Shown: piece after piece, positions 50,944 to 64,000 of the stretch
Position numbering within the stretch: the first letter of the stretch is position 1
Layout of the letters: the number at the start of each line of letters is the position of its first letter
Source of the DNA: Francisella uliginis
Lineage (GTDB): Bacteria; Pseudomonadota; Gammaproteobacteria; Francisellales; Francisellaceae
Assembly (NCBI RefSeq): GCF_001895265.1
Contig: NZ_CP016796.1
Location: forward strand, 620,001 to 684,000
Direction: 5' to 3'
Length of the DNA stretch: 64,000 bases
The notes under the pieces: model-generated
The model's input: the letters and a program-made list of their open reading frames with translations, nothing else
The model's database searches: none
What the model was told of the DNA's origin: nothing
Translations under genes and position numbers: made by a program

Positions 50944-51625
50944 ATATGTGATTATTCCTGCTGCTGGTGTTGGCACAAGGATGCAATTAGATATTCCTAA
51001 ACAATACTGCAAGTTATCTAATGATAAAACTATTCTTGATAACACTTTAGAAAAGTTTATTGATAGTCCCTTTTTTGATCGTATATTTTTAGCCTTAGGC
51101 TCTGAAGATAAATTCTGGAGTCAGTCTATTTACTATAATCATCCTAAAATTAAAACTTGTGTAGGTGGTGAAACTCGCTTTGAAAGCGTTTATAGCGGTT
51201 TGAAATCTATTAAAGGTAATAGTGATGATTGGGTGTTTGTCCATGATGCTGCTAGACCTTGTGTTGATATTCAAAATATTGTAGATCTGTATGAACAAAC
51301 AAAAACTTCTCATTCTCAAGCAGGTATATTGGCTGTTAAAGCATTTGAGACAGTTAAGAAGGTAGGCGTTAAAAATATTATAGTTAATACTCTTGATCGT
51401 AATAATATTTGGTTAGCTCAGACTCCTCAGTTATCTAGACTAGGTCAATTAGAAAGATCTTTTGATTTTTGTTACTCAAACAATCTTATAGATAAGATAA
51501 CTGATGAAGCTTCGGCTTTGGAACTATATGGTATTAACCCAATAGTTATTGAAGGTAGTAGAAAAAATATTAAGATAACTACTCAAGATGATTTAGATTT
51601 TGCTAACTGGCAGCTAAATAAATAA
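50933..51625 (+). CDS. ispD: 2-C-methyl-D-erythritol 4-phosphate cytidylyltransferase
   Basis: The third enzyme of the MEP isoprenoid pathway, 230 residues, starting at a GTG inside ftsB. The nucleotide-binding loop IIPAAGVGTRMQLDIPKQYC, VHDAARPCV and TDEASALEL are the family motifs. In many gammaproteobacteria ispF follows; here the next gene is on the other strand, so ispF must be elsewhere. Confidence 0.96.
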   Translation: MSNKYVIIPAAGVGTRMQLDIPKQYCKLSNDKTILDNTLEKFIDSPFFDRIFLALGSEDKFWSQSIYYNHPKIKTCVGGETRFESVYSGLKSIKGNSDDWVFVHDAARPCVDIQNIVDLYEQTKTSHSQAGILAVKAFETVKKVGVKNIIVNTLDRNNIWLAQTPQLSRLGQLERSFDFCYSNNLIDKITDEASALELYGINPIVIEGSRKNIKITTQDDLDFANWQLNK

Positions 51626-51627
51626 TA

Positions 51628-52890
51628 TTATTTTATTAACAATCCGATTACATATCCAAATATAATTATTAATCCCATTATAAATAAAGTCGAATCAAGA
51701 ATAACTCGTCGATAAGCTTTACATTTAAAATTTTTATAGATAATTATTACAGGTAAAATATAGAGTAGAAATGCTACTGTTGGGGCCACAAGAATACCTA
51801 TTATATTAAGTATTTTGAAATTGCATATTGTACATATCCATAAAACTATAAATATTAATCCAGTACATGTTTTGTTTATAATCGACTCTGATATTTTTTT
51901 GTTACAAACATTTCTAAAAAAATATTTAAACAAATATTTCAAAGCTTCTTTTGAGCCTATATAGCAGCCTATAAATGAACTTATAATAGCAGTAAAAACG
52001 ATCATGGGAGCCAAAATATCAAGTATAGTGCTATGATGTTGCTCTTGAATTAGGGTTACTATAGATAGATTATTATCATTAGCTCTAGCTAAGTCTGTAG
52101 CTGTTGTGCTAAGTAGACACGATGTTACAAAAAGTAATACAAAAATAAAAAGTATCAAAGCATTTATTTTAAGTATTTTATAGATTTTTATTTTCTCTTC
52201 ATTATCGCTAGCTTTTACATATTTTTTATAAAAAACAACTAAGCTAGAAACAACAGGGGAGTGATTCATAGATAATATTAATATTGGTAAAACCATTAAA
52301 ATACCAATAATATATTGAGTTAGTTCAAAATGACTATCTGTAATAAAGCTATAGTTCCAGTAAGGTATAATATAAATTGATAATATTACTACTAATGTTA
52401 TTAGAAAAACTACAATGAATTGCATAAATTTTAAAATAATATTTATACCTAGAGAAACTATTGCTAGTAGAGTAATTAATATACTGAAACTAAACCAAAT
52501 ATTTGTCGACAAATTTGTCTGTGTAAGATGATAGTTTAATAAAAAGTTACTTAGTTCATTGTTTAAGCCAATTGAATACATTGGCATATTTAGGAAGATA
52601 GCAAAGAAATAAAGAATAACACATATTAAGCCAAAAAATTTGCCTAAATTATGAGTAAAAACATCTGTAATACCGCCATCCTCTGAACTAATTACAATAT
52701 TTGCCATATTTTTATGTGAATAGTATGTTAGAGGTAGAGCAAATATCATTACAGTTAATAATGCCCAAAAACCACTATCTCCAGCCTGAACAGGCAAATA
52801 TAGTAATCCGGCGCCAATAGCCGTACCAAATAAAGTAAAAATCCACTGAAGATCAATTTTTTTAGAATTTGAGTGATTTATTTGTTTCAC
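51628..52890 (-). CDS. HAAAP-family serine/threonine permease
   Basis: A 420-residue amino-acid transporter with 11 hydrophobic segments, of the hydroxy/aromatic amino acid permease family (SdaC/TdcC-like). The first segment contains [17 protein letters not shown], the substrate-binding kink of the family. It overlaps tdh by four bases (ATGA), so it is part of the kbl-tdh unit. The likely substrate is threonine or serine, feeding the next two enzymes or removing serine. Family assignment is firm; specificity is inferred from the cluster. Confidence 0.87.
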   Translation of the reverse strand: MKQINHSNSKKIDLQWIFTLFGTAIGAGLLYLPVQAGDSGFWALLTVMIFALPLTYYSHKNMANIVISSEDGGITDVFTHNLGKFFGLICVILYFFAIFLNMPMYSIGLNNELSNFLLNYHLTQTNLSTNIWFSFSILITLLAIVSLGINIILKFMQFIVVFLITLVVILSIYIIPYWNYSFITDSHFELTQYIIGILMVLPILILSMNHSPVVSSLVVFYKKYVKASDNEEKIKIYKILKINALILFIFVLLFVTSCLLSTTATDLARANDNNLSIVTLIQEQHHSTILDILAPMIVFTAIISSFIGCYIGSKEALKYLFKYFFRNVCNKKISESIINKTCTGLIFIVLWICTICNFKILNIIGILVAPTVAFLLYILPVIIIYKNFKCKAYRRVILDSTLFIMGLIIIFGYVIGLLIK

Positions 52891-53945
52891 GAGCTACTCC
52901 AGTCGAGTATTACTTTGCCACATTTACCACTTTTCATTATTTCAAATCCTTTTTGATAGTCATCTATATGTAGCATGTGCGTTATTATAGGACTTATGTC
53001 CATACCTGACTGAATCATGCTGGACATTAAGTACCAAGTCTCGAACATTTCTCTGCCATAAATACCTTTTAAAGTTAGCCCTTTAAATAGTATAGTTCCC
53101 CAATCTATAGACACATTTCCTGCTGCAATTCCTAATAATGAGAGTTTAGCTCCATGGTTTACAACATCTAGCATCATTGATATAGCCGAATTAATTCCAG
53201 ACATTTCTAGACCAACATCAAAACCTTCGCTCATGCCAATATCAGACATTACTTTTTGCATCTGTGTAGTTAGTTCTTCTTGAGTTTTATATGGAGCAAC
53301 ATTTAGTGCTACAGTTGCACCAAACTCTTGAGCTTTTTTTAAGCGATACTCATTTACATCAGTAATGACTATTCTACGGGCACCACAGAATCTAGCTATT
53401 TTTATAGCCATCAATCCTATTGGACCAGCCCCTGTTATAAGTATATCTTCACCAGTTAAGTTAAATGAAAGAGCTGTATGAACTGCATTACCAAGAGGGT
53501 CAAATATACTAGCAATCTCATCTGTAATCGCATTAGGAAGTTTAAATACATTTGATGCGGGCATTGCTAAAAATTCAGCAAATGCTCCTTGTACATTGAC
53601 ACCAATCCCCATAGTCTCTCGGCAAAGATGGCGTTTACCTGCGTTACAGTTACGACAATGACCACAAACAAGATGACCTTCACCGGAAACTCTATCTCCA
53701 ATATTAAGTCCTGTTACACTCTCACCTTTAGCTACAACTTCGCCAACAAACTCATGGCCTGTGATCATTGGTACAGGAATTGTTTCTTGTGACCATTTAT
53801 CCCAGTTGTATATATGAAGGTCTGTGCCACAGATAGCTGTTTTTTTTATTTTAATTAATACATCATTGTATCCGTACTTTGGTATTGGGGCGTCATTTAT
53901 CATCCATATACCAGGTTCTCTTTTTAATTTAGCTAATGCTTTCAT
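52887..53945 (-). CDS. tdh: L-threonine 3-dehydrogenase
   Basis: A zinc-dependent NAD enzyme that oxidises threonine to 2-amino-3-ketobutyrate, 352 residues. The catalytic zinc region is [15 protein letters not shown] with the active Cys, and GHEFVGEVV. The structural zinc cysteines lie in [15 protein letters not shown]. The NAD loop is [10 protein letters not shown]. It is flanked by kbl upstream and the permease downstream, so threonine uptake and conversion to glycine and acetyl-CoA are coded together. Confidence 0.96.
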   Translation of the reverse strand: MKALAKLKREPGIWMINDAPIPKYGYNDVLIKIKKTAICGTDLHIYNWDKWSQETIPVPMITGHEFVGEVVAKGESVTGLNIGDRVSGEGHLVCGHCRNCNAGKRHLCRETMGIGVNVQGAFAEFLAMPASNVFKLPNAITDEIASIFDPLGNAVHTALSFNLTGEDILITGAGPIGLMAIKIARFCGARRIVITDVNEYRLKKAQEFGATVALNVAPYKTQEELTTQMQKVMSDIGMSEGFDVGLEMSGINSAISMMLDVVNHGAKLSLLGIAAGNVSIDWGTILFKGLTLKGIYGREMFETWYLMSSMIQSGMDISPIITHMLHIDDYQKGFEIMKSGKCGKVILDWSSS

Positions 53946-54001
53946 AGTTTAATTCCTTGAAAATGAAATTAAGTAGAAGAAATAATAATTCTATTACTCT
54001 A

Positions 54002-55195
54002 TTAGATTATGCCTAGATCTTTGCCAGCTTTGGTGAAAGCTTCGACGGCTTTATCAATCTGTTCAAATGTATGTGCTGCAGACATCTGTGTTCTAATACG
54101 AGCCTTACCTTTAGGAACAACAGGGTACGAAAATGCGATTACGTATATACCATAGTCTAGAAGTTTGTCGGCAAACTCAGCTGCTTTTTTCTCATCATAG
54201 ATCATTACAGGGATGATAGGGTGTTCACCTGGTATTAGATCAAATCCAGCAGCTGTCATTTTAGATCTGAATCGTTGTTGGTTAGCTTGTAGTTGATCTC
54301 TTAGCTCATTAGAGCCTTTAGTTATTTCTAATGCTTTTAAAGATGTTTTAGCAATTATTGGAGCTAGTGAATTTGAAAACAAATATGGTCTAGATAAGTT
54401 CTTTAACAGATCAACAATTTCTTTTTTAGCACATATATAGCCACCAGATGCTCCACCTAAACCTTTTCCTAGTGTTCCAGTCAGGATATCTACGCGACCC
54501 ATTACATTGCAGTGTTCTATAGAGCCTTTACCATTTTTACCAACAAAACCAGATGCATGCGAATCATCAACCATTACAATAGCATTATATTTATCAGCTA
54601 AATCACAAACAGCTTCAAGGTTAGCTATAATACCATCCATAGAGAAAACTCCATCAGTAGCAATCATTTTAAATCTTGCTCCAGCTTTATCAGCTTCGAT
54701 TAGTTTTTCTTCTAAGTCTTGCATATCATTGTTGTTGTATCTAAATCTCATAGCTTTACACAATCTAACACCATCAATAATACTTGCATGGTTAAGAGAA
54801 TCACTAATAATAGCATCTTCTTTTGTAAGTAAAGTTTCAAAAAGACCAGCATTTGCATCAAAGCAAGACGGGTATAAAATAGTATCTTCAAACTCAAAGA
54901 AATCACTAAGTTCTTTCTCAAGTTGCTTGTGAACACTATTTGTGCCACAGATAAATCTTACAGAAGCCATTCCATAGCCACATTCTTCAATATGCTCTTT
55001 AGCATAAGCAACAATTTCAGGATTATTGGCAAAACCAAGATAGTTATTTGCACAAAAGTTAATAAGAGTTTCACCATTTTCTAAATCTATGACTGGTTCT
55101 TGAGGAGTTGAAATTATTCTCTCACTTTTATAAGTGCCAGCATCTTTTATTTCTTGAATTTTATTGTTGATATTGTTGTAGAAATCTTTATTCAT
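54002..55195 (-). CDS. kbl: Glycine C-acetyltransferase
   Basis: A PLP enzyme that splits 2-amino-3-ketobutyrate with CoA into glycine and acetyl-CoA, 397 residues, the usual length. The PLP lysine is in [29 protein letters not shown] near the N-terminus and [10 protein letters not shown] are diagnostic for the alpha-oxoamine synthase family. It is first in the kbl-tdh-permease unit. A similar kbl/tdh/permease/chitinase neighbourhood is one I associate with Francisella. Confidence 0.96.
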   Translation of the reverse strand: MNKDFYNNINNKIQEIKDAGTYKSERIISTPQEPVIDLENGETLINFCANNYLGFANNPEIVAYAKEHIEECGYGMASVRFICGTNSVHKQLEKELSDFFEFEDTILYPSCFDANAGLFETLLTKEDAIISDSLNHASIIDGVRLCKAMRFRYNNNDMQDLEEKLIEADKAGARFKMIATDGVFSMDGIIANLEAVCDLADKYNAIVMVDDSHASGFVGKNGKGSIEHCNVMGRVDILTGTLGKGLGGASGGYICAKKEIVDLLKNLSRPYLFSNSLAPIIAKTSLKALEITKGSNELRDQLQANQQRFRSKMTAAGFDLIPGEHPIIPVMIYDEKKAAEFADKLLDYGIYVIAFSYPVVPKGKARIRTQMSAAHTFEQIDKAVEAFTKAGKDLGII

Positions 55196-55574
55196 AATTA
55201 AATCCTTAATTGTTTCTTAAATACCCTCACTCTAATATATATAAGAATATTCAGATTTGGAATTTTTTAAATGCTAGAATGTTTAAAAATTACACTAACA
55301 CAAAAGATCTTATTAAATTTTTCGATTATTACTGAATTTTAAGCTCTAAAAAATTAAGGAATATGTCTTATTAATCAAAAGAGCCTTTTTGTGCTAAAAA
55401 TAGTGAAATTATATTATTTTTTTGTAAATCATAATAAAAAATTAATGTTTCCTAAAAGCAATGCTAATAATGATGGATTATTAAACTTTTTGTTGTATTT
55501 TTTATTTTTACCTTTATAGAATTGATAATGAGCTTAATAGAATAAATTTCTAAATACTTAAAAAGGAGAATAAC
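55196..55574. other. Divergent intergenic region between kbl and the chitinase gene
   Basis: An AT-rich 379-base region that holds the promoters of kbl (left) and of the chitinase (right). AAGGAG lies at 55562-55567 just before the chitinase ATG. No clear palindromic operator, riboswitch or small gene is visible. Confidence 0.45.
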
Positions 55575-58313
55575 ATGAGCGGTAAGAAGAAGTTAGCAAC
55601 TGCGATATCATATATACTGATGGGCTTAGGTTCATTTGGCATGGCAGAAGCAGCTACGAGTAATAATGTTGAGACATATGATTTTAAGGCGCCATTTAAA
55701 GATTATAATAATAAAATAGTTTTAAAGGTTAATAATGTATCATCAGCGAAGACGATTGAGTTTACAAGTAACTTTAAGCCAAAAACTGGCTGGGGTAACT
55801 GTTTTGGGACTAGAGCTGATTTAGTTAACTTTGTTAGCACAGAAAATAGCAAAGGTGATTACGTAACGAAGATGACATTAAAAGATAGTGATGGATCATT
55901 TGATTTAACACAATCTTGTGACATTATGGGAACAGATTCTGGGAATGCTGCTGTATTACCTGGTGTTGTAGTTCCAATAGTTAGTGATCTTAAAGTTGAC
56001 GGTAAGGATCTTGAGATTGAAAGACCATGTGCTGGCAATGTATGTAAAGATCCAGCTCCTGGCTATACAAATGCGGCATATTATGCACAATGGGCAGTAT
56101 GGGGACGTAAATATAATCCATATGACTTTAAATATAATAAGTTAAATACATTAATCTATGCATTTATAGGTTTTGATGGAAGTACAGGTAATATAAAAAC
56201 ACTTGATGCTTCAGCAGATTCTTGGGGACTTTCAGCAGCAGCTAGAGCAGCTAAGAAATACCCATATCTAAAATCATTCTTATCATTTGGTGGTTGGACA
56301 AATAATGGTGTTACAACAGCACCGATGTTTGAGAAGTTAGCTTCAAACCAGCAAAGTATGGAAAACTTTGCTAAGCAGTCTGTAGAGCTTATGCGTAAAC
56401 TTGGCTTTAATGGTATAGATATAGATTGGGAATGGTGGTCTGATTATGGTAATGATGTAGCACCAGCTAAGAAGATGTTAGCACTCTTTAAAGTACTTCG
56501 TGCTGAGTTAGATAAAGCTGGTAAAGAAGATGGTAAGAAGTATTATCTTGCAATAGCTGTTAATGGAGCAAGAAGCCGTATTGAGGCTATGGAAAATCCA
56601 AGTAATCCAAATAGTGTATCAGACTTCTGGAAACAGACTGGTGAGCTAATGGATGAAATTAATGTTATGAACTATGACTATCAAGGTGCATGGGGTACTG
56701 GATTCCCTGCATACTTCCAAGCATCTGCGAAGTTCCCAGATGTATCTGGAGTTAGTAATAGTAATTATAGTGCAGGAGATGTATCAAGTGATGTACAAGA
56801 TAACGTTACTGATAGCTCTGGTAGTAATGTTACATTAAGTAAATCTATAGGTTTAGATGGCGGATGGTCAATCCAAGATTCTATTGATGCATATATTAAA
56901 GCAGGAGTTCCAGCTAAGAAATTAATAGTTGGTTTACCTTTATATGCAAGATCAATGGCTGTTGATAGTGCTAAGGATGGAGGTTTATTCCAAACAATCA
57001 CAGGCCCTGGTCTTGGTGATTATGAGAAAGGTGTATTTGACTATAAATGTTTAGTTAACCCAGTTAATAATCCAGTAACTGGATGTGGAACATCAAAACC
57101 TGTAAGTGGATTATCAGATTTACAGTTTTATGATGAGAAATCAAATGTAAGCATTTTTGATAAATATGGTAAAGTGGCGATGCAGCCATGGGCATATAGT
57201 CCATCTACTAAGTCATTTATAACTTATGATGATGTTTGGTCTGTAACACAGAAAACAGAATATGCTATGGGCAGAGGGCTTGGCGGAACAATGTTCTGGC
57301 AAGCAGATGGTGACTCTGTAGATGATAGTAAATCATTAATAAATGCTGTAGCTAAAGTTTATGAATCAGATAGTGTTTATGTATCTGTAGATAGCGTAAC
57401 AGAGACATCTGCAACAATATCTTGGAATAAGCCAGAACTTGATGGAAATATTACATATACAATCAAGTTAAATGGAAATGTAGTTGCTCAAAATATTACA
57501 TCACAAAGTTATGTATTAACTAATTTAGATAAAGCAACTAACTATAGTGTTGAAGTTGTTGCTAATGCATCAGGTGAGTCTAGAGAAGATAGCATATCAT
57601 TTATAACAGCTGGAGCAGATGATCAAAACCAAGGTGGAGATGATCAAAATCAAGGTGGAGATGATCAAAATCAAGGTGGAGATGATCAAAACCAAGGTGG
57701 AGATGATCAAAACCAAGGTGGAGATGACCAGAACCAAGGTGGAGATGATCAAAATCAAGGTGGAGATGATCAAAATCAAGGTGGAGATGTAGCTACAGGA
57801 AACTGGGATTCGAATAAGGCTTATACTAAAGGTGAGAAAGTAGAGGTTGATGGAGTAACATACGAGGCTCAATGGTGGACTAAAGGTGAAAACCCTACAC
57901 AATCTGGAAAATGGGGTGTGTGGAGAGTAGTTGAAGGTCAAACTGATGACCAAAACCAAGGTGGAGATGATCAAAACCAAGGTGGAGATGATCAAAATCA
58001 AGGTGGAGATGATCAAAATCAAGGTGGAGATGATACTACAGCTTCAGGAACTTGGGACTCCAATGAGGTATACACTACAGGTGATGAAGTAACATATAAT
58101 GGTCAAACATATACAGCTAAATGGTGGACGCAGGGTGATAAGCCATCTAATGGTGGGCCTTGGGATAGTCCTTATGTCGCTGGATCAGACTGGAATGCAG
58201 ATGAAGAGTACACTGGAGGTCAAACAGTAACTCTAGATGGAAACACATATAAAGCTAAGTGGTGGACTAGTGGTGATAATCCAAAAGATGGCGGCGTATG
58301 GGAAAAGCTATAA
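55575..58313 (+). CDS. chiA: Secreted multidomain chitinase (GH18) with chitin-binding modules
   Basis: A 912-residue exported chitinase. It starts with a signal peptide (cleavage after MAEA, about residue 26). An N-terminal beta domain (about 30-155) is followed by a GH18 barrel whose catalytic DxxDxDxE is seen in NGIDIDWEWW, with Asp282, Asp284 and Glu286 (the acid). Then come a fibronectin III-like domain (about 594-680), a DDQNQGG repeat linker (eight units), a first CBM5/12 with QWWTKG, a second linker (four units), and two more CBM5/12 modules with AKWWT. The product degrades chitin outside the cell. The domain order with three binding modules and repeat linkers suits insoluble chitin. 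Release would feed the ROK kinases or permeases nearby, which is inference. Confidence 0.93.
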   Translation: MSGKKKLATAISYILMGLGSFGMAEAATSNNVETYDFKAPFKDYNNKIVLKVNNVSSAKTIEFTSNFKPKTGWGNCFGTRADLVNFVSTENSKGDYVTKMTLKDSDGSFDLTQSCDIMGTDSGNAAVLPGVVVPIVSDLKVDGKDLEIERPCAGNVCKDPAPGYTNAAYYAQWAVWGRKYNPYDFKYNKLNTLIYAFIGFDGSTGNIKTLDASADSWGLSAAARAAKKYPYLKSFLSFGGWTNNGVTTAPMFEKLASNQQSMENFAKQSVELMRKLGFNGIDIDWEWWSDYGNDVAPAKKMLALFKVLRAELDKAGKEDGKKYYLAIAVNGARSRIEAMENPSNPNSVSDFWKQTGELMDEINVMNYDYQGAWGTGFPAYFQASAKFPDVSGVSNSNYSAGDVSSDVQDNVTDSSGSNVTLSKSIGLDGGWSIQDSIDAYIKAGVPAKKLIVGLPLYARSMAVDSAKDGGLFQTITGPGLGDYEKGVFDYKCLVNPVNNPVTGCGTSKPVSGLSDLQFYDEKSNVSIFDKYGKVAMQPWAYSPSTKSFITYDDVWSVTQKTEYAMGRGLGGTMFWQADGDSVDDSKSLINAVAKVYESDSVYVSVDSVTETSATISWNKPELDGNITYTIKLNGNVVAQNITSQSYVLTNLDKATNYSVEVVANASGESREDSISFITAGADDQNQGGDDQNQGGDDQNQGGDDQNQGGDDQNQGGDDQNQGGDDQNQGGDDQNQGGDVATGNWDSNKAYTKGEKVEVDGVTYEAQWWTKGENPTQSGKWGVWRVVEGQTDDQNQGGDDQNQGGDDQNQGGDDQNQGGDDTTASGTWDSNEVYTTGDEVTYNGQTYTAKWWTQGDKPSNGGPWDSPYVAGSDWNADEEYTGGQTVTLDGNTYKAKWWTSGDNPKDGGVWEKL
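57618..57785 (+). repeat. 21-bp in-frame tandem repeat, 8 units, chitinase linker 1
   Basis: Eight units of 21 bases, each encoding DDQNQGG, with silent variation (CAAAACCAA or CAAAATCAA) in most and one more divergent unit (GATGACCAGAAC). The copy number can change by recombination without a frameshift. Confidence 0.95.
57945..58028 (+). repeat. 21-bp in-frame tandem repeat, 4 units, chitinase linker 2
   Basis: Four units of the same 21-base DDQNQGG repeat, separating the first chitin-binding module from the second. Near-identical units in both arrays make intragenic recombination between them, with loss of the module in between, possible. Confidence 0.95.
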
Positions 58314-58751
58314 AAAATAAACTCTAAATTTAATCTAAAAAATTATTTTGAATCTTTCTTTAAGTCTATTCTCAAATCTATCTTATCTTCCAAATAGTTA
58401 CAGGCTATTAAGTTTAATTATAATTTTCTACAAAATAAATGATGAGTATAGATACTTTAAACAGAATCTAATTTTCTTGGTTTTTTATAAGAATCTTCTA
58501 TTTATATGGTCATTTAGGTATTCAGATATGTCTAAATATAGGTAAAAATAGGAAAATCTAAAAAACTTTGATTTTTTTTAAGAAAGTACTTGCAATTATG
58601 AGGAGTGATGCGTATTATATGTCTTCACCGGCTGACGAGTGATGTCAACGGTAGGAAGCTAAGGCTTTTAAGATATTTAATAGATATATTATATACAAAC
58701 ACTTTGTTAAAGAATTTGAGTATCAGTAGTTAGAGTCAGAATTTGAGAATT
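58314..58751. other. Intergenic region between chitinase and the rRNA operon
   Basis: A 438-base gap that contains the rRNA operon promoter (58590-58618) and the 16S leader. No clear terminator for the chitinase gene is visible. A 65-codon frame at 58348-58545 is AT-rich with no support, and I do not call it. Confidence 0.5.
58590..58618 (+). promoter_or_regulatory. rRNA operon promoter
   Basis: TTGCAA (58590-58595) and TATTAT (58613-58618) with a 17-base spacer lie about 133 bases before the mature 16S start. An AT-rich run (TTTTTTTTAAG) just upstream of the -35 could be an UP element. Confidence 0.7.
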
Positions 58752-60285
<1,534 letters not shown>

Positions 60286-60379
60286 ACGGAAATACGAAAA
60301 AAAGAATAAGCTCTAATTACATGTTTAAATGATTTAGCTTAGTGTTTGTAGATAATATATTTTAGTGTAAATAAGATAC

Positions 60380-60456
<77 letters not shown>

Positions 60457-60473
60457 GTATATTAGGTTTAGTT

Positions 60474-60549
60474 GGGGCCATAGCTCAGCTGGGAGAGCAC
60501 CTGCTTTGCACGCAGGGGGTCAGCGGTTCGATCCCGCTTGGCTCCACCA
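60474..60549 (+). tRNA. tRNA-Ala (UGC)
   Basis: A 76-base cloverleaf with acceptor GGGGCCA/TGGCTCC, anticodon TGC at 60507-60509 in loop TTTGCAC, T-loop TTCGATC, and encoded CCA. It follows tRNA-Ile by 17 bases in the spacer. Confidence 0.97.
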
Positions 60550-60570
60550 CTATTTTATTTGCATGATGAT

Positions 60571-60599
60571 AGAGATATTTAACAATTTAGTATAGAAAT

Positions 60600-60608
<9 letters not shown>
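60571..60608 (+). other. 23S processing stem, 5' strand
   Basis: Bases 60571-60608 are complementary to 63479-63516 with about three mismatches over 38 bases. The long duplex encloses the whole 23S sequence and matches what RNase III cuts when releasing pre-23S rRNA. Confidence 0.8.
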
Positions 60609-63478
<2,870 letters not shown>

Positions 63479-63486
<8 letters not shown>

Positions 63487-63516
63487 TATTTCTATGCTGA
63501 ATTGTTAAATATCTTT
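63479..63516 (+). other. 23S processing stem, 3' strand
   Basis: The complement of 60571-60608 (see that entry), directly after the mature 23S end. Confidence 0.8.
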
Positions 63517-63545
63517 ATAAAAAGATATATAACCCAAAACACAGT

Positions 63546-63660
63546 TTTGGCGATGATAGCTTGTAGGAACCACCTGATCCCATTCCGAACTCAGAAGTGA
63601 AACTACAACACGCCGATGATAGTCTGGCATTTGCCCAGGTGAAAGTAGGTAGTCGCCATC
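63546..63660 (+). rRNA. rrf: 5S ribosomal RNA
   Basis: About 115 bases; TGGCGA (63548-63553) pairs with TCGCCA (63653-63658) in helix I. The conserved loop CCCATTCCGAACTCAGAAGTGAAAC is central. It is about 60 bases after 23S, in the normal rrn order. Confidence 0.95.
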
Positions 63661-63698
63661 TTATTACAAATAAAAGACTTATCGTGATAAGCAATACC

Positions 63699-63728
63699 AA
63701 AAGCCTCAGAGAAATCTGGGGCTTTTTC
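63699..63728 (+). terminator. Rho-independent terminator of the rRNA operon
   Basis: AAAAGCCTCAGA pairs with TCTGGGGCTTTT across a GAAA loop, followed by T residues, about 40 bases after 5S. A smaller hairpin (CTTATCGTGATAAG) lies between the two. Confidence 0.88.
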
Positions 63729-64000
63729 GTTTCTAATACTTTATAAATTTATTAACTTCATAACTACTTTAAAATTCGTAACTTTATAGCTAAAGAAGTT
63801 TCTATTTTTAATTATAGCTATTGCTGTAATATTTTTTTCAAAATTAAATAAAACTAATATTATTAGTTATATATTTTACAGTAGCTTGACTTTTTATTAG
63901 ATAAGTTATTAATGGTTATAGTTATATAATAACAAATCAACGCTTTATTCTTAATATGGCTTTTTATATCTTAATCGTAGATATATTTTATATCGTAATA
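63729..64000. other. AT-rich region after the rRNA operon
   Basis: The last 270 bases are very AT-rich. I see no open frame, tRNA or clear structure before the window ends. Confidence 0.5.

Noticed and set aside
54507-54932. 141-codon plus-strand frame opposite kbl
   Set aside because: Antisense shadow of a well-conserved enzyme gene with poor amino-acid composition for a real protein.
57597-58022. CRISPR-like array of regularly spaced 21-bp repeats and a long antisense frame
   Set aside because: The repeats are contiguous with no spacers and are in frame with the chitinase, encoding its DDQNQGG linker. The minus-strand frame is just the low-complexity reverse of that linker.
58348-58545. 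65-codon frame between chitinase and the rRNA operon
   Set aside because: AT-rich, no ribosome-binding site, no recognisable domain, in a region expected to be untranscribed or leader sequence.

Overview
The window is a piece of a low-GC gammaproteobacterial chromosome that I assign to Francisella (family Francisellaceae). The basis is the 16S rRNA sequence, the AT-rich codon use and the gene content: rsmH-ftsL-ftsI, rpsO-pnp-erpA-kdsA-udk-rpoZ, eno-ftsB-ispD, a kbl-tdh-permease cluster next to a large GH18 chitinase, and sucCD. The 16S variable regions do not look like the F. tularensis ones I remember, so an environmental or fish-associated lineage is more likely, but the species is not settled by reading alone. 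Layout. 1-7.3 kb: the 3' part of mutL, an island-like DUF4062 gene flanked by palindromic repeats, an MFS transporter, trxB, a Gph-like phosphatase and cutC, then a 0.8 kb gap with a frameshifted small secreted-peptide gene and a MITE-like repeat. 7.3-16 kb is the accessory part: a DUF1543 gene, a type II restriction-modification pair (Eco47II-like endonuclease plus a 5-methylcytosine methyltransferase with an N-terminal MerR-type helix-turn-helix), a peptide transporter paired with an aspartylglucosaminidase-type hydrolase, a GFA-family zinc protein, an AI-2E-family permease, and an SDR gene cut off at its 5' end by an IS5-family insertion sequence. 16-33 kb: sucCD, a fused TIGR03546/TIGR03545-type membrane protein, a DsbA-like lipoprotein, a CmcJ/NvfI-like putative 2-oxoglutarate oxygenase, dusA, a GGCT-fold protein, gyrB, a periplasmic LD-carboxypeptidase, an unrecognised 436-residue protein, pdxST and mutM. 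33-55 kb is mostly housekeeping: an Aas-type acyl-activating protein, cell-division genes, rpsO-pnp, erpA, kdsA, udk, rpoZ, tRNA-Val, rlmD, two tandem ROK kinases, a PnuC-type transporter, an MFS transporter, eno-ftsB-ispD and the threonine-degradation cluster. 55-64 kb: a modular secreted chitinase with 21-bp in-frame repeats, then a complete rRNA operon (16S, tRNA-Ile, tRNA-Ala, 23S, 5S) with a recognisable promoter, a 23S processing stem and a terminator. Functional themes. Host-glycan and peptide scavenging is suggested by the chitinase, peptide transporter/aspartylglucosaminidase pair, ROK kinases and permeases. Envelope maintenance is represented by ldcA, ftsI/L/B, the AsmA-like protein and the DsbA-like lipoprotein. 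Mobile DNA and its control are represented by the IS, the MITE-like repeats, the restriction-modification system and the DUF4062 gene. No CRISPR array, prophage or large conjugative element is visible.
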